From contig CM030939.1 in NCBI GenBank assembly GCA_018136815.1, positions 3,155,419-3,219,418 on the forward strand: DNA of 64,000 nucleotides, given 5' to 3'. How positions within the stretch are numbered: the stretch's first letter is position 1; every line of letters starts with the position of its first letter. The DNA is from Isochrysis galbana (lineage: Eukaryota > Haptophyta > Isochrysidales > Isochrysidaceae). Below, piece by piece: positions 33,184 to 45,710 of the stretch. Both the position numbers and the translations under genes were made by a program. Below the pieces are notes generated by a model. The model did no database searches. It worked only from the letters and a program-made list of their open reading frames with translations, and was not told the origin of the DNA.

Positions 33184-35258
33184 AGCAGGGAGAATTGGCA
33201 ATGAGCCTTTGGCTAGTACCGGTCGAAGACGGCGACGTGCAATGCACTAATGCTGCTGTTGTGGCCGCTCTGGGAGGCTACCTTGCTCGCGTGCGTGCAC
33301 ACTTGAGAAGCGGCATGGCCCTGCGTTCCGCTACAGCAAGGCAGGATGGATGGTACCGTCGACTTATCTGCTTGCCTACTGTTGCCGAGCTGAGAGCTAG
33401 TACTTCTACGCACAGTGCGCCGTAATGGTGGGAGCAGTGTAGTCGAAGCGTAGCAAGCCGGTCCTACAGAATGGCTCCAAACCACATTTTAGGTAGTTCA
33501 GAATGTAGTGATGATTGGTGTGATCCACTTTCTAGGGAGTAATAATATTAATGAGCGTTAGTGCCGCTACTCTTGCCAAGTTGTCCACACCCGGATTCGA
33601 ACTTCGGGTGTGGACAACGTACAACGTATATTCTTGCCAAGCTGTTTTAGGGTCAGGAGCGGCAAGCGGCAAGCGGATGGCGTCACGCAGACGCACAAGC
33701 GGTCGAATACTGTGTCCATGCCGCTGCTCGTCGCTGCATCCATTGAGGCGTGCGTGACCAAATCCATAAATTCCGGATCCACCGCATAGGCTGCTGCGCT
33801 GTGCCGTTGAGAAGCGCCGCCCAAGCAAGCGGCGCGGCAGCAGCCGGCGCTGGCCTATCCAGCGTCGGAGAATCGTCGCCGCATGTGTCGCTGCCATCTT
33901 CCACGACCGCGCGCGCGGACCGCGACGCGCGGGTGGGATTGGGGTTGAAGAGAGAGTGGCTCATTGATCGTGGGGGGAGAGGGCGGCCGAGGGCAGGGAG
34001 GGGGGAAGGGGGGCGCAGTGCGGCGAGCGACGCAGAGAGGTTACCCTCCAACGGGGGGAAAAGAGAGAAGAGGGGGAGAGCCCCCCCCCCTGTGTCCTGT
34101 ATCTGTATTTTGCCATGTTTTACACTGTTTTTTTTTGGAAAGCCAAATACAGCTATATTTTCTGTCTTTCTAGACCTAGGACCCTGCCCACTGTCTTTCA
34201 CAGCTAGGAATTGAGTATACTCTTAGAATGACAGGCCGCCGAGGCCCGGGGGCCGCACGCCGTCCCGGCTGTGAAGGTGAGCAACCGACGCCGTTGGTGT
34301 GCTTGCAGCCTGAGCACCCTCCCCGGCCATGGCCGAGTGCCTATGGGGGGGGGGCGCAGGCAGCCATGGTGCACAAAATACCAATGGCCAATGGGAAGGA
34401 CTGGGGTGCTAGGTGCTAGGAGTTGGCTACCTACTACCCGAGTAGGTTTAGCTTCAATGGGCTAAAATGGCCCTCTTCCCGGCGTGGGCAGGCAGTCCCC
34501 CCCTCCCCCCCTTCCCCCTTTCCCCCTCTCTGCACCGAGAGTTGCATCGGCGATGGGCTCTCCCTGTACTGCCGCCTGGCAGGAGAGGGGGGGGCGGGGG
34601 GGGGGGGGGGGAGAGAGAGGGGGGGGGGGCGGGGGGGCGGGGGGGAAGAGGGGGGAGAGGGGAGAGGTCCCTCTCCTCCTCGAGAAGACCAACCCCTCCC
34701 CCCTCCCCTTCATCATCATCTCACCCTTCCCCGCCCTTTTCCCCCGCTCTACTCATCGATCTCACCCACCTCGTTTATTCACCTACCATCGTCGTATCTT
34801 CTCTATCGGGGTGGTCCCCCGTGTGCAAATCACCCCCCCCTGTATCTCTTCTCCCTCGCGCGCTTCTTATCTAAGAGAGACCCGCCGTCTCGGTCGGCCA
34901 GCCTCTCTCTCTTCCCGTTCACCTTATTCACCTCCCTCCTACTCTATGTGCTCAGCGACGTCCCTCGTCGAACTCGTAACTCCGTACTCCCATGCTCTCT
35001 TCTCTTCCCGTGGCCTTGTTCTCATCTCTCCGTCTCTTACCGTGAGAATTCGACGGGGTCGCTCACCTCGCCGACCTTGCTCAGCTTCCTCGACCACTGG
35101 AGATCCTTTTCTCCTCTCTCCTCGCCCAATTATCCCCCTCGTCGTCGCCTCACCCGACCCCCGTTTCCCTCTCCCAACCACTCCACTCTCACGTACTTTC
35201 CCGCCCCACCCTCCGCATCTTCCCCCCCGTTCTCTCTTTCTCTCTCTCGTTCATCTCG
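33184..35258. other. Intergenic with a hairpin at 33579-33617
   Basis: GTTGTCCACACCCG and CGGGTGTGGACAAC form a perfect 14-bp stem around an 11-nt loop (33579-33617). The hairpin lies between two CTTGCCAAG direct repeats (33572-33580 and 33632-33640). 33551-33575 resembles the retroposon 3' motif at 29033 and 1352. 34560-34670 is a long G tract; 34660-35258 is C/T-rich and leads to the ZNG1-like start. No gene recognised. Confidence 0.55.
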
Positions 35259-35604
35259 ATGTCCTCCTCGCCTGAGCCAAAGCGCCCGAAGCCCTCGTCC
35301 TCCTCGAAGGCGACCGTGCCAGTGACGCTTCTCTCTGGCTTCCTCGGCGTGGGCAAGACCACGCTCCTCAAGCACATTCTCGAGCACAAGCATGGACTCG
35401 CGATCGGAGTCATTGTGAACGATGTGGCAGAGGTGACCTTCCTCTTGTCCTCTCTTCCTCTCTTCCTCACTCCACCCTCTCTCACCGTCTTCGATTTCTC
35501 CCTCCTTCTCCCTCTCCCTCTGAGCAATGCCGCGCGCGCGCGTTCTCTCTCTCTTCTCCCCTCTCCCTCAATCCCCTCCCCCCCCTCTCCCTCTGGGCGG
35601 AGCA

Positions 35605-35667
<63 letters not shown>

Positions 35668-37800
35668 CGGAAGTCAACCTCTCTCCTATCCCCTCTCCTT
35701 CCCCCCTACCCCCATCCCGCCTCTCCTTCCCCTTTCTCCTCTCCCCCCCCCCTTTCCCCCCATCCAATTCCAGTCATCATGACCACGCCGAATTTGGGTA
35801 GTGCTCTAATTGCTTCCTGCCTCCCACGAGCCCGCTCTCTACCTCCCCACGTCTCTCCCACAGATCACCCTTCCCTCTCCTCCAACTATCTTGTCGTCTC
35901 ACAATTGGCCCTTCCCCTTCTCTCTGCTCCCACCTCAACCTCCCTCGAATTCCTGCGCCTGGCTTCTCAAGGCTTCCCTCTCGCGTCCTTGTGCCCGCTT
36001 TGTCACCCTGTCCCCTCCCTTGCAGATCAACATCGACCGGTCGCTCGTCGCGTCCAAGGTTGGTGTGGGCGCGGTCGGTGGTGCGGCGAAGCAGGAGGAC
36101 ATGATCGAACTCCAGAACGGATGCGCCTGCTGCTCGCTTGGTGAGGAGTTCATTCAGTCGATTGCGCAGATGATGGACAAAGCTGCGGAGCGCGGGCGCC
36201 CGTGGGACCACATCGTGGTCGAATCATCGGGCGTTGCCGAGCCTCGCGAGATCCGCGAGAACTTCCAGAGGGTGATGGCTACAACACCAGAGGAACTCAA
36301 CGGAGCCCGTCTTGACACATTGGTCACCGTTGTCGATTCGAGCAACTTCCTCAGTGAATACGAGAAGCGCAACCGTGTCAACCAGCGGCAGGACTTGGGC
36401 GCAGATGATTATTCTGAGGGCAACACCCGGCAGGTGGTCGATCTGATGGTAGAGCAAATCGAATGCGCCGACGTGATCCTCCTTAACAAGGCGGATCGGG
36501 CCACCCCGGACACAATGGCACTTCTGAAGGAGACGGTGTGAACGCCCTACTCGACCGACCCAATGCCATCGGGTGCCACTGCCTGTCATCCATCTGTGCC
36601 TGGGGAGGTTGGCTCCTACGTCACTGAGCGCTTGCTGTATTAAGATCACCCCCCCCCCCCCCCTTTCCATCATGCTCCGGGCCACCGCCGAGCTGCCACA
36701 GCGTGTCCCCACGTCCAACCTCCCTCCTCATGCGTGCAGATCGCGACGCTCAACCCGCACGCCAAGATGTACACGTGCATCAACGGGATCGTCCCGCTCA
36801 CTGACGTGCTTGCGGCGGCCGGCGGCGAGGGCGTTGCCAAGCTCGATGAGGATGGCGAGCTCAAGCGCCTCGTCAACCACTTGCACTCTCACGGCTCAGG
36901 ACACGGGCACGCCGAGAAGGCTGCGGACAAGCCCGCAGAGGGCCACGGCCATAACCATACTGGCGCGACCTCCGACGTCGGCTGCACTGAAGGTTGTACC
37001 GACAAGTCGCACGAGCACGGACACCACGAACACGGACACCACGAGCATAGCCACCGAAAAGGCCGCGAGACCAAGAGGTTCGGCATAACTTCCTTTTGCT
37101 ATGAGCGACGACGGCCGTTCCACCCGCATCGGCTCATGAATGTCATCCGGCAGCTCCCAGTGCGGCAGGAGTCGCTTGCCCTCTCAGACGCTCTCAAGGA
37201 CAGCCCGACGCCAGCTGCGTCCGTGTCTGCTGCCGCTGAGGCAACTGCCTCGGGCACCTCGGCGGTGGCTGACGGGGGCACCGACACGAGCCGCTCACCC
37301 ATGTCCACGCTTATCCGAGCCAAGGGCTTTATCTGGCTATCGAACTCGCACTCGCAGATCTTCTATTGGGCGCTCGCTGGCAAGCATTTTGAGCTGTCGG
37401 CCTATGCGACGTGGTGGGCGGCCACCGCACCTGAAGGCTGGCCTCAGGAGCCTAAGGAGAATGAGGAAATGCAGAAAGACTTCTCGGGCGAATTTGGCGA
37501 TCGGAGGCAGGTGGGCGCATCAGGCTACTGTGGTGCACGTAACTTAGACGTATGGGAGCAAGGCAAGTCGATCAGCGGTGCCAAGTTCGTGTACGCCTTA
37601 CGATCGAGCCCCCCACATGCATGCATGGCCACGCACGCCCATCTGCCTGCCCGACCGTTCTGCAGGAAATTGTCTTCATTGGGGTTGGTATGGACCGCCC
37701 GGCCATTGAAAAGATGCTCGATGAGTGCCTCCTCTCGGACGATGAGGTTGCCGTGTACCGGCAGCACTGGGTGGATCAAGCTGATCCTGCCTTCCGCTAG
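35259..37800 (+). CDS. CobW/COG0523 GTPase, ZNG1-like zinc metallochaperone
   Basis: Exons 35259-35432, 36026-36535, 36740-37510, 37666-37800, all phase 0; 529 aa. Walker [16 protein letters not shown] (residues ~30), the metal-binding CxCC motif in [19 protein letters not shown], and NKAD for guanine. Residues ~285-335 are a His-rich metal-binding linker (HSHGSGHGH…[15 protein letters not shown]) before the CobW C-terminal domain ([39 protein letters not shown]). COG0523 proteins use GTP to hand zinc to clients; eukaryotic ZNG1 activates methionine aminopeptidase 1. The N-terminal CPELVD client motif of animal/fungal ZNG1 is not seen, so the client may differ. Intron 1 (593 bp) carries (CT)n and (GC)n runs; the others are about 150-200 bp. 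Confidence 0.94.
35605..35669. repeat. (CT)n-(CG)n microsatellite inside intron 1 of the ZNG1-like gene
   Basis: About 45 bp of CT followed by an uninterrupted CG run near 35652-35668. Purely intronic. Confidence 0.85.
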
Positions 37801-37880
37801 CCCTCACCGGGCGTAGCCCCCTCAATCGTATTTGTGGGCAGCACCTCATGCATAACATTTATCTATTCGCGAAGGAGCAG

Positions 37881-37980
37881 NNNNNNNNNNNNNNNNNNNN
37901 NNNNNNNNNNNNNNNNNNNNNNNNNNNNNNNNNNNNNNNNNNNNNNNNNNNNNNNNNNNNNNNNNNNNNNNNNNNNNNNN
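37881..37980. other. Assembly gap (100 N)
   Basis: Exactly 100 N, the usual placeholder for unknown gap length, 80 bp after the ZNG1-like stop codon. Confidence 0.99.
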
Positions 37981-38454
37981 CCTCAGGCGACCCTCGCCAC
38001 CGCGCCCCACTTGGGACCCCCCACGTACCACATATTATGGATACGTCCAATAATGATAATGACCCCAATGATTGGTGATTGGTCCAATGGACAATGGACA
38101 ATGGACGATGTACGATGTATTCTAACCTCTTTTTACTTCCCACTCCCACTCCCACATTGCACATTGCACATTGCTTGCGCGTGTGTGGCATTGTTCCCCG
38201 GCGCGTAGCGCCCCCTTTGAACGTTTCTCTCTCTCGCACACAATTCTCTGCGCGCGCTCTGCATTGTGTTATTATTGTTATTAGTGTCACGCGGCGCGTT
38301 ACTGTGAATCTGTGAATGTGCGTGCGTGTGACTATAGAGAGAGTGTATCCTGCGATATCGGGTCCGGGTCGGCGATGCGATCGGCGATGGCGCTCTGCGC
38401 TCTGCCTCGCCCAAACCACGGTGGTGCCGACTGCCGCTTCATCCACAAGTGCGC
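37981..38454. other. Intergenic
   Basis: Short tandem words (ATTGCACATTGCACATTGC near 38155; CAATGGACAATGG near 38090). No gene seen. Confidence 0.5.
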
Positions 38455-38612
38455 ACGGCTACAATCGTCTCATACAACATGAACGGCACCGGTCGCCGGT
38501 AGCGGCGCCCTACCTGGGATACGGTGCTGGCCCAGCGCCGCCCAGGCGAGCAAAGCCAAGGTGGACATCCTCCTCCTTCAAGAGCTCCACGCCTACGCCG
38601 CCAGGGCGAGAT
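38455..38612 (+). pseudogene. LINE endonuclease (APE-type) fragment
   Basis: The plus strand encodes TIVSYNMNGTG (38459 on) and, in another frame, ASKAKVDILLLQELHA (38548-38595), the first two motifs of the APE-type endonuclease of non-LTR elements. A stop and a frameshift separate them. Nothing else of the element remains. TAGGTCTAACAATCTCTTA directly after it (38612-38630) recurs at 63901-63919. Confidence 0.75.
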
Positions 38613-38923
38613 AGGTCTAACAATCTCTTACTATCCATCACTCTATCTAGGGCTCAGGCCGTTCTGAGTCTAGGTAGGAGGTAGGAGTTCGCAGGTGTTG
38701 TGGACCCGTAACAAGAGTAAAGTACTCCTATGTAATGTGGAAACGGGAAGAGCCCAGTCACTTCAGCCTCTAGGAGTAGAGTAGAGTAGAGCATCTTTTC
38801 ACACTCTTCCATCCGAAGGGCCGCCGCCGCAGCGAGCCGTCCTCGCCGCCTCGCCCCTCGCCCCCTTCCTCTTCCCCCCCCCCCCCCCCCCGCCCTCCTC
38901 CTTCCGCGCTGCGCCTTTCTATC

Positions 38924-40472
38924 ATGCTCGACTGCCAGCGCTGCCGGCAGCCGCTCTCAGGATGGCCAGTGGGCGGCGAGCCAGCGGGCCGCCCCTCGAT
39001 CCTGGGCGAGTCGTATGTTGTGCTGCCGCAGTCGCACCGAGCGGCGGTGGCCGAGCTTGGTGAGGGGCTCAGCCTCAGCCTGTCTCGCGGCCGGCAGGGC
39101 GCCGTGCTGCAGGCCTCGTCGATCCATGAGCAATTGCGCACCGTCGACCGGCTCGTCGGCCTCGCCGAGCGCTGCGCGGCCGTGCCTTGCGGTGTGCCAC
39201 TCTGCGAGGAGTGTGCCTCAGCTGTGCTGCGCGAGCTGAACCGGCGGCTGCATGAGGCGCAGGCAGAGCGCGAGAGCCTCCAGGCGGCTTTTGCTGAGAT
39301 CGAGGCAGGAGAGGCAGAGTTGGAGCACGAACCGTTGAGTGAGGAGGAGTGCGCGGCGCAGCGTGCGGCACGCGCGCGCGAGGTGGAGGAGCTGCACGCG
39401 TCGCTTGCCGCTGCTAAACGCGAGCGCGCTGCACTGCTGGCAGAGGCATCGCGCCTGCGCACGTTGCAGGCTGAGCACGAGGCTCAAGAGGAGGCGTGGC
39501 ACGCGGAACTGAATGCGATGTCGCTCGCTTCCCAGCGCGAGGCAGAGGAGGCGCTACGCTCGCGCCAGCTCGTCGAGTACTGCGAGCGCGAGCTCGAGCG
39601 GCTCGAACGGGTGGACGTATGCGAGGATGTCTTCTCTATCGGCTCATCTGGCTCGTTCGGCACAATAAACTCGCTCCGGCTCGGGCGGCTACCAGGAGTG
39701 ACGGTTGACTGGGCTGAGATCAACGCGGCGCTGGGGCAGGTGGCGCTCATGCTCGTCACCCTTGCGCGCGAGGCAGGCGCCAGGTTCCACACGCACGCGC
39801 TGCTCCCGATGGGTTCCTACTCCAAGGTGTGCGCATGCTGCGGCTCGCCTTCGCGGCTCACGAAGCGGCAACACGACCCCCCCGCGCCACGCTGGCTAGC
39901 TGAACCTAAGCATCTCTCTACTGGCCCAGGCGTACAAGCTTGATGAACCAGCCGTCTTGTATGAGCTTCATGGCTCGGGCTCGGCGCATCTAGGGCGGAT
40001 CTTTGGGTCCTCTCGTTTCGACAAGGGACTCGTGATGATGCTTGCGTGCACGAGGGATCTACTTGCGTTTGCGACTTCCAGGCCCAGGAATGGGGTGGCG
40101 CCGGAACCGCCGCATCCTATAGAGGAGGAAACGGTGCGGCGCTGGCAAGAGGAATCAAGCGCCTGCACTGGTTGCTAGATCGTTACTGCGTCGACGTGTC
40201 TGCGCGATCGCTAGATACAAAGTTGTCATTTTCATGCGTGCTTGGGCTCATGCCGCCGGCTGATTTTCCCATCACAACCCGTCATATCCTGGCTACCTTG
40301 GCTTGCGCAGGTCGGAGGCGCCTCTATTCGGCTGCAGTTTAACTTGGAGGAGAGATGGACGCGCGCCTTCCGCAATCTGCTCGAGGACCTCTCATGGCTC
40401 CTTGCTTGGAGGAGAGCCCATAGAACCAAGATGGCCGCCTCTGAAACAATGGGCGATACGACAGCAAATTGA
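38924..40472 (+). CDS. Beclin-1/ATG6/Vps30, class III PI3-kinase subunit
   Basis: Exons 38924-39826, 39930-40133, 40311-40472, phase 0; 422 aa. The N-terminus keeps two CxxC pairs (LDCQRCRQPL and PLCEECASAVL), as in animal and plant Beclin. Residues ~105-205 form a Glu/Ala-rich coiled coil for pairing with Atg14/UVRAG-type partners. The BARA domain follows: DVFSIGSSGSFGTINSLRLG, RLPGVTVDWAEINAALGQ, LLPMGSYSK, and the end SIRLQFNLEERWTRAFRNLL then LSWLLAW. It is a core autophagy protein of the Vps34 complex that makes PI3P on isolation membranes. The BARA domain is shorter than in animals in its last exons (68 and 53 codons). A C17 tract (38875-38891) lies just 5'. Confidence 0.93.
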
Positions 40473-41954
40473 GTAAAATCCTTAAGCGAGGCGAGCGGAG
40501 GCCGGGTGCCTGGCATTGGCGTCGACGGCCCTCGCCCAAGAACGAGGCAAGTGGGGATGATAAATCATTCTTTGTCATTCGACCAAAGGCAGTTCAATCC
40601 TCCGACGGCGCCATCTTTCACTGCCACATGGGCGCATGCGCTGTTACAGAAAGGGGGAGAGCCACACCAAGGGATTCACCCCTAAGGAGACACTCCCTCT
40701 TAGGAGCCCCCTCTTGAACATTTTTCTTTCATGACGCCCCCCCCCCCCCCCCGCGCGCGGTTTCTCCCCGCGCGAATGGTTCCTAGCTAAGGTCGCGTCC
40801 CCCCCGCCCCCTCGGGGTCTGTCTCTAGAAGGTGCAAATTGAGGTTGCCCCTGTTTTGGGCCCCACCCCGTGTGCAAAGTGGTATAAATCAGGAGCAGGA
40901 AGTCGTGTCTGTGTCGTATGAGGATCATCTCCTTCATTCGTGAACCTCCTATATCGCTATCGTGCTAGGAGCGTGGGTGGTTCCTCCCACACTGTGGCGG
41001 AGGCGAGTGGAGAGGCAAGGGGGGGTTCGTACCGCCCCCATGACCCATGAGTGAACCAAGCGGCTATAAACTTGCGTTGTACTCGAATCCATTCAGGCCT
41101 ACCGGCATAGCACAACAAAACCAAAACCAAACCTGACCACGATTCACGCTACCCACTTTTGACGGAACACAAGCTTAGAGGATCCAGAGGAGCACCCCGT
41201 GGCCCTTCATAATCAAGGCTCATCTTGGACATGAAAGTAAGAGAGAGAAAGACCATGCATGGCACGACACAGCTCACGTGGGCAGCATCATATCCAACCA
41301 ATTCGCTCGCATGCGTATCCCCAATGCATGTGGCAATTACAGGCCTACACATATGGTGGCTGCCGAGAGATGATGAACAACAATGGTGACGAGAAGCTAG
41401 ATGAAGCATTCACTACATGACACGCGCCGATGATGAGTTATCAGGCGTCACCGTTGAAACGTAGATCATCACGAACGTACATGAACAATGGGACGCCCCG
41501 TAATATTCCGCGTTATGCGCCACCTCGCCAACGACGGCTAGGTCCTTCACCGCAACAACAGGCAACCTGGCACGACATGTTCGCGTGAGTGCATAGTGTC
41601 CACATGGCGGGAGCACAAGGCACCGCTTCCGAGTGACTTGCAAGAGTCCATCAACGCTCGGGATGTCTGCCAAGCGCACATCGGGCAATAGAAATGATGC
41701 GGTATGGGGAGCCCAAAGTAGCCTCTGTTAGGTAAGATCGGACCCCCTCTCCCTGCGCTGCTGACGGGCGCCGCACACGGCTCTTCCTTTCTGATTGTGC
41801 CTCGATTTAGTCCGAGTGGGCACCAATAGCATCCCTAGCTTTTGTATAGGTTATCCCGGCCGGTGGTAGGCGTGCCAAAGCATCCTCGCCATGTAGGCCT
41901 TGAGTTCAGTATGGCACCCCGAAGGATACAGTCCAAACCTTGACACCCCACCCC
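40473..41954. repeat. Intergenic with a degenerate retroposon fragment
   Basis: 40735-40755 is a C tract. 40960-41075 resembles the 5' module of the SINE-like family in minus orientation: GGCGAGTGGAGAGGCAAGGG, GGGGGTTCGTACCGCCCCC, then GTGAACCAAGCGGCTATAAA. 41080-41954 shows no gene. Confidence 0.5.
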
Positions 41955-44369
41955 TTAGTCTCCGCCAAAGTTGTAGAGTGCCTCTTCCTTACTGACCGAA
42001 CGCATCATATCGGGCAGCCCGCACTCGGCGAAGTGTGGGTCCGAGGTACTCTTGAGTGCGTTGGTGATGAAGTCGAAGGCAACGTCTACATCATCTGTTT
42101 GAGGAGCGCAAGACGTGGGATCAGAGACAGGTGAGTCTCAGGAAGCGCAGTTGAACGCACGATCTCATCACGACATGAGCCGGAGGGGTTGCGGCAAGCT
42201 AGTGGTCAGGGCAGTGGCAGAATGTACGACGCGGTCCGCTCCGGACAAGGAAACCCCTCTCGGCCCAGTGGCCCCTGGGATGGCCATCCCACCTGTGAAG
42301 CACAACTCATCGATGTCACGTTGGTTGATGGTGCCCGAGTCGGCAAGGGCTTGCCAGTTGATGACGTCCTTCCAGTACTTTTCGCCAAAGAGCACTACGG
42401 GAAGCTCCGACTGCATCTTGCCTGAAGCGCACGCGCGCATGGAGAGGGGGGGGGGCGGGGGAGGAAGGGGAGGGAGATATTACAAGGGTGCCCATAGGCC
42501 GGGGCACACACAGCCCAAAGCGCGCCGGAGCCGGAAGCTCGTTCGTTGGCTGTAAGACTGCAGGCCGCCATCGGATGACCGAGAGGGATGACCTCAACGG
42601 GAGGCGCCCAATCCTCGGCAGCCTCAGGCAACACCCGCGCACTCCCTGACGAGCAAGGAGCGACCGGGCGGGAAGATCCACGCGATCTCCGCGCGCAGGT
42701 AGTGGCGTGCACACCAGTCTGCTTGAGCGTCATCAGCTCGAACAGTTCGTCGAATGTTCCAAACCCACCGGGGGCTACGATGAGTGCCTGCATGTGGTAT
42801 GCCATGCAAAACTTGCGCGTGAAGAAGTAGTGGTACTCGAAAGCGAGCGACGGGGTGACATACCTGTGGCGATGTAACGAGGGCGATCGCTAGGAAGAGG
42901 GGGATGGGGGCAAGGGTGGCGACGTTCACAGGGAGGTGTGGCGACGTTTACGGGGAGGTGTGCGTGCACGTAATGAGCCTACTGCACCCACAATGCGACG
43001 CGGGTACCGGAACATGGTGCATAGGCGGCGGCAGCCATGTGCCATGCGCAACGCTCGAAATCAGAGGGCCGTCTGACCAAGATGAATGAGCACCACGGGT
43101 CGGCGCGGACTCACGGATTGAGCCCGTGCTCAAAGGGGAGCGTGATGCCCATGCCAATGCTCTGGCCTCCAGCGTCGTAGGCGCCACGGTTGGCGGCTTC
43201 CATGAAGCCAGGCCCACCGCCAGTGCAGACGTAGATACCAGGCGATGCGTCCTGCCGTGGGTCCCAGAAAAGGGGCGGAGGTGGGAAGGTTGCGAAAAGC
43301 TTTCATAGGGCGGCGGGTGAGGGTGGAGGGAAGGGCGGGGGGCGGGGGGACGCCACTGTGCACCTCTGCGGCAGAGTAGTCTTCCGAGGAGTGGGGCAGG
43401 TAGTGCAGCTTCGTCTTGCCGGCAGCGGCCTCCTTCTTGTGCTTGATGCGCGCTGCTGTGTTTCGAGACACACCCGAGATCTGCGGTAGCCGGCAGGGCG
43501 GTTAGGCAAGGGGCGAGGGCCGGCGCCGCAGCGCAAAAGGAGGAACTCACAGTCTCTTCCGGGCGGGCACACCTGGTTCTTGAGCCGGTACTTGGTGTCG
43601 ATGCTCCACGAAGTGAGCCGCTTGGCGAGCTCACGAATCTTCTCCATGTACTCGCACATCCACTCGCCCTTCTTGAGACGATCGAGCGCGGCCTCTGCGA
43701 GCTCACGGTCGTCCGATCCGGGACTGGTCTTGGCAATGGCAGCGTTGGCCTTGGCGAATGCGTCCGCATACTGCTCCTTGTCCTTCGAGCGCGCCGAGCC
43801 GAAGAACATGATGGTAGCACGGATACCCGCGGCTCGCATCCGCTGTAGCGACTCCTCATACTCACAGAGGATGCGGATATGGCGTGCGTGCCCCGAGTTG
43901 AGAAACTCGTTGTTGCGGTAGGCCTTCGTTGTGAGGGGGTCCGGGGGGAAGGTGAGGGGGCACAGTGGCCCACCGGCGCAAAGTGGGGCGCATGCCGAGG
44001 TGTATGGAGGCGAGGGGAAGTGATGAGAGAGAGGGTTGCTCATCTCAAATGCGAGGGGCAGCGCCGTATCACGTTCACTCGGCCTATTGGTCTGCCTTTG
44101 CCGCTACCGTACGCCATGACTCCTACTCCTTCTCCTTCCCTCTCCCTTTCGCTCCACCTCCATTCTGCCCCCAACCCTCCCTTTTCACTCCCGACTCCCT
44201 TTCCGCTCCCTCCGTCTCCTCCCATCCATTCTCCTCCCGCCCTCCCCCCTCCCTCCCCACCCCAACGCTAGCTTCCCCCTCTCCCCCTCCTCTCCCCCTC
44301 CTCTCCCGCTCTCTCTTCTCTTAGCGCCGACAGAGGGGGGGGGGAGGGGGGGGGAGGGAGAGGGAGAGG

Positions 44370-44438
<69 letters not shown>

Positions 44439-44635
44439 GGGGGGGGGGGAGGGAGGGAGGGAGAGGGAGGGAGGGAGGGAGAGGGAGGGAGGGAGGGGGA
44501 GAGCGGTGTGGGGAGGTTCACCTTGACGACCGGGACGGCCGGTTTGTCCCAATCTGAAGGGTCGCGGTGGTACATCGGCTTGGGCGCGCCATCGCTGTCT
44601 CGTTTGGTGCCGGCCGATCCGTTCGCCGACGCCAT
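41955..44635 (-). CDS. LOG-family (TIGR00730) Rossmann-fold protein
   Basis: Seven exons on the minus strand: 44635-44522, 43923-43573, 43480-43364, 43251-43115, 42863-42715, 42421-42293, 42094-41955; phases 0,0,0,2,1,1 all fit; 378 aa. Motifs in order: [83 protein letters not shown] (the PGGxGTxxE site) and [21 protein letters not shown] enzymes release free cytokinin bases from their ribotides by phosphoribohydrolysis; this longer branch with the N-terminal EFLNS block occurs in bacteria and algae and its substrate is uncertain. A ~45-residue Lys/Ala-rich insert sits between the first two halves. The intron 1 acceptor is AAG, the weakest junction. Confidence 0.93.
44338..44500. repeat. (GA)n and G-tract microsatellite in LOG intron 1
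   Basis: About 55 bp of pure GA followed by G tracts and (GGGA)n. It expands intron 1 to 598 nt, against roughly 80-260 nt for the other introns of the gene. Confidence 0.85.
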
Positions 44636-45480
44636 CGCTGAGAGAGGGAGAGAAGGGGGAGGGGGGGGGGGGAGAGAGAGAGAGGAGAGAGAGGGAGAGA
44701 GGGGAGGGATGAATGGATGGGGGGAAGAGAGAAAGCGGAGGGAGAGAGCGGAAGAGGGAGGGTGGGAGGGGAGGGAGGGAGGGGAGAGAGAGAGAGTAGC
44801 TGGGGGGGGGGGGGGGGATGGTAGCGAAAAGACAGAGAGGGCAGAGGGAGAAAGAGAGAATAGAAGAGAGATGAGGCAAGAGACATAGGGAGAGAGGCGG
44901 GGACGGGACGGGACAGAGGACGCGGGAGAAAGAAGAGAGGGAAACGAGAGCGAGAGAGAGAGAGGGAGAGAGGGAGATGGCGATCAGGGAGTAGAAGAAG
45001 AAAAGGGCCCCCTAGAAGACAGAGATTAGAAAAGAAACCTCGACGGTCCGCGAGGAGAGGCGCGAGATTGCCGCACGCGGGCGCGCGGCCTCCTCCTCCT
45101 CCCTCTCTCCTCTCTTATTTTCTCCGGCCAACCGCTCCCATTGCTCGCACACGGAGGCCCACCCGTCCAAGGATAAATGTTTGTGTCACTATAAGAGAAC
45201 AGAGTGCCCTCGGGAATGTCAGGCGGCCAGGTCTCGTTCGGCGGCGCGCCGCGGATCCATTAAATAAACGCCATGAGTATATATCGGGATGTCCCAGGCG
45301 CTGGCGCGTGGCGGCGCGGCGCTGCAGAGGGCACGGCCTCGCCACTGCGGCGGGGGGGGCGGGGTTGTCCCCCCCCCCCCCCCTTTTTTTTTTCTAGCTC
45401 CTTCCGTTTCCAGAGCTGAACGCCGCCGTCCGCTGCTTGTCGCCCCTTGTTCACGTTTCCGTGTGTGCGCTTTCTATCTC
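44636..45480. other. LOG promoter side, purine-rich spacer
   Basis: GA/G-rich on the plus strand (CT-rich for LOG) to about 45000, then unique sequence without a gene. 45365-45393 is C then T homopolymer. Confidence 0.5.
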
Positions 45481-45710
45481 TTAACTCCTTACTGCCGAAG
45501 CGCCAAAATTGGCGCTTCCGCCTCGACAAGTCTCCACCGCTCCCTACGGCGTCAACCCCAGCCCCCCAGCTCTCAGGTAGGGCGGTCAAACAGGGGCTTT
45601 TTAACTATTAGTAAGGGTTGGGCTGCATTTTTTGACCGTGGCGCGGTGCCCAATAAAAAAGCTCCGGGGGGGGCTACCTGACGCGACGAAAATCTTCGCC
45701 AAGAAATGGT
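45481..45710 (+). repeat. TTAA-type end followed by a truncated TIR element
   Basis: 45481-45501 matches the piggyBac-like terminus at 21031. From 45578, TAGGGCGGTCAAACAGGGGC starts the TIR element terminus, with GCTGCATTTTTTGACCGTGG and CCAATAAAAAAGCTCC matching the right end of 14908-15747 in reverse. The similarity stops near 45715 and no opposite TIR is found. Confidence 0.75.

Noticed and set aside
33579-33617. tRNA T-arm from GTTCGAATCC on the minus strand
   Set aside because: The stem is 14 bp with an 11-nt loop, not a 5-bp arm with a 7-nt loop, and no other arms are present.
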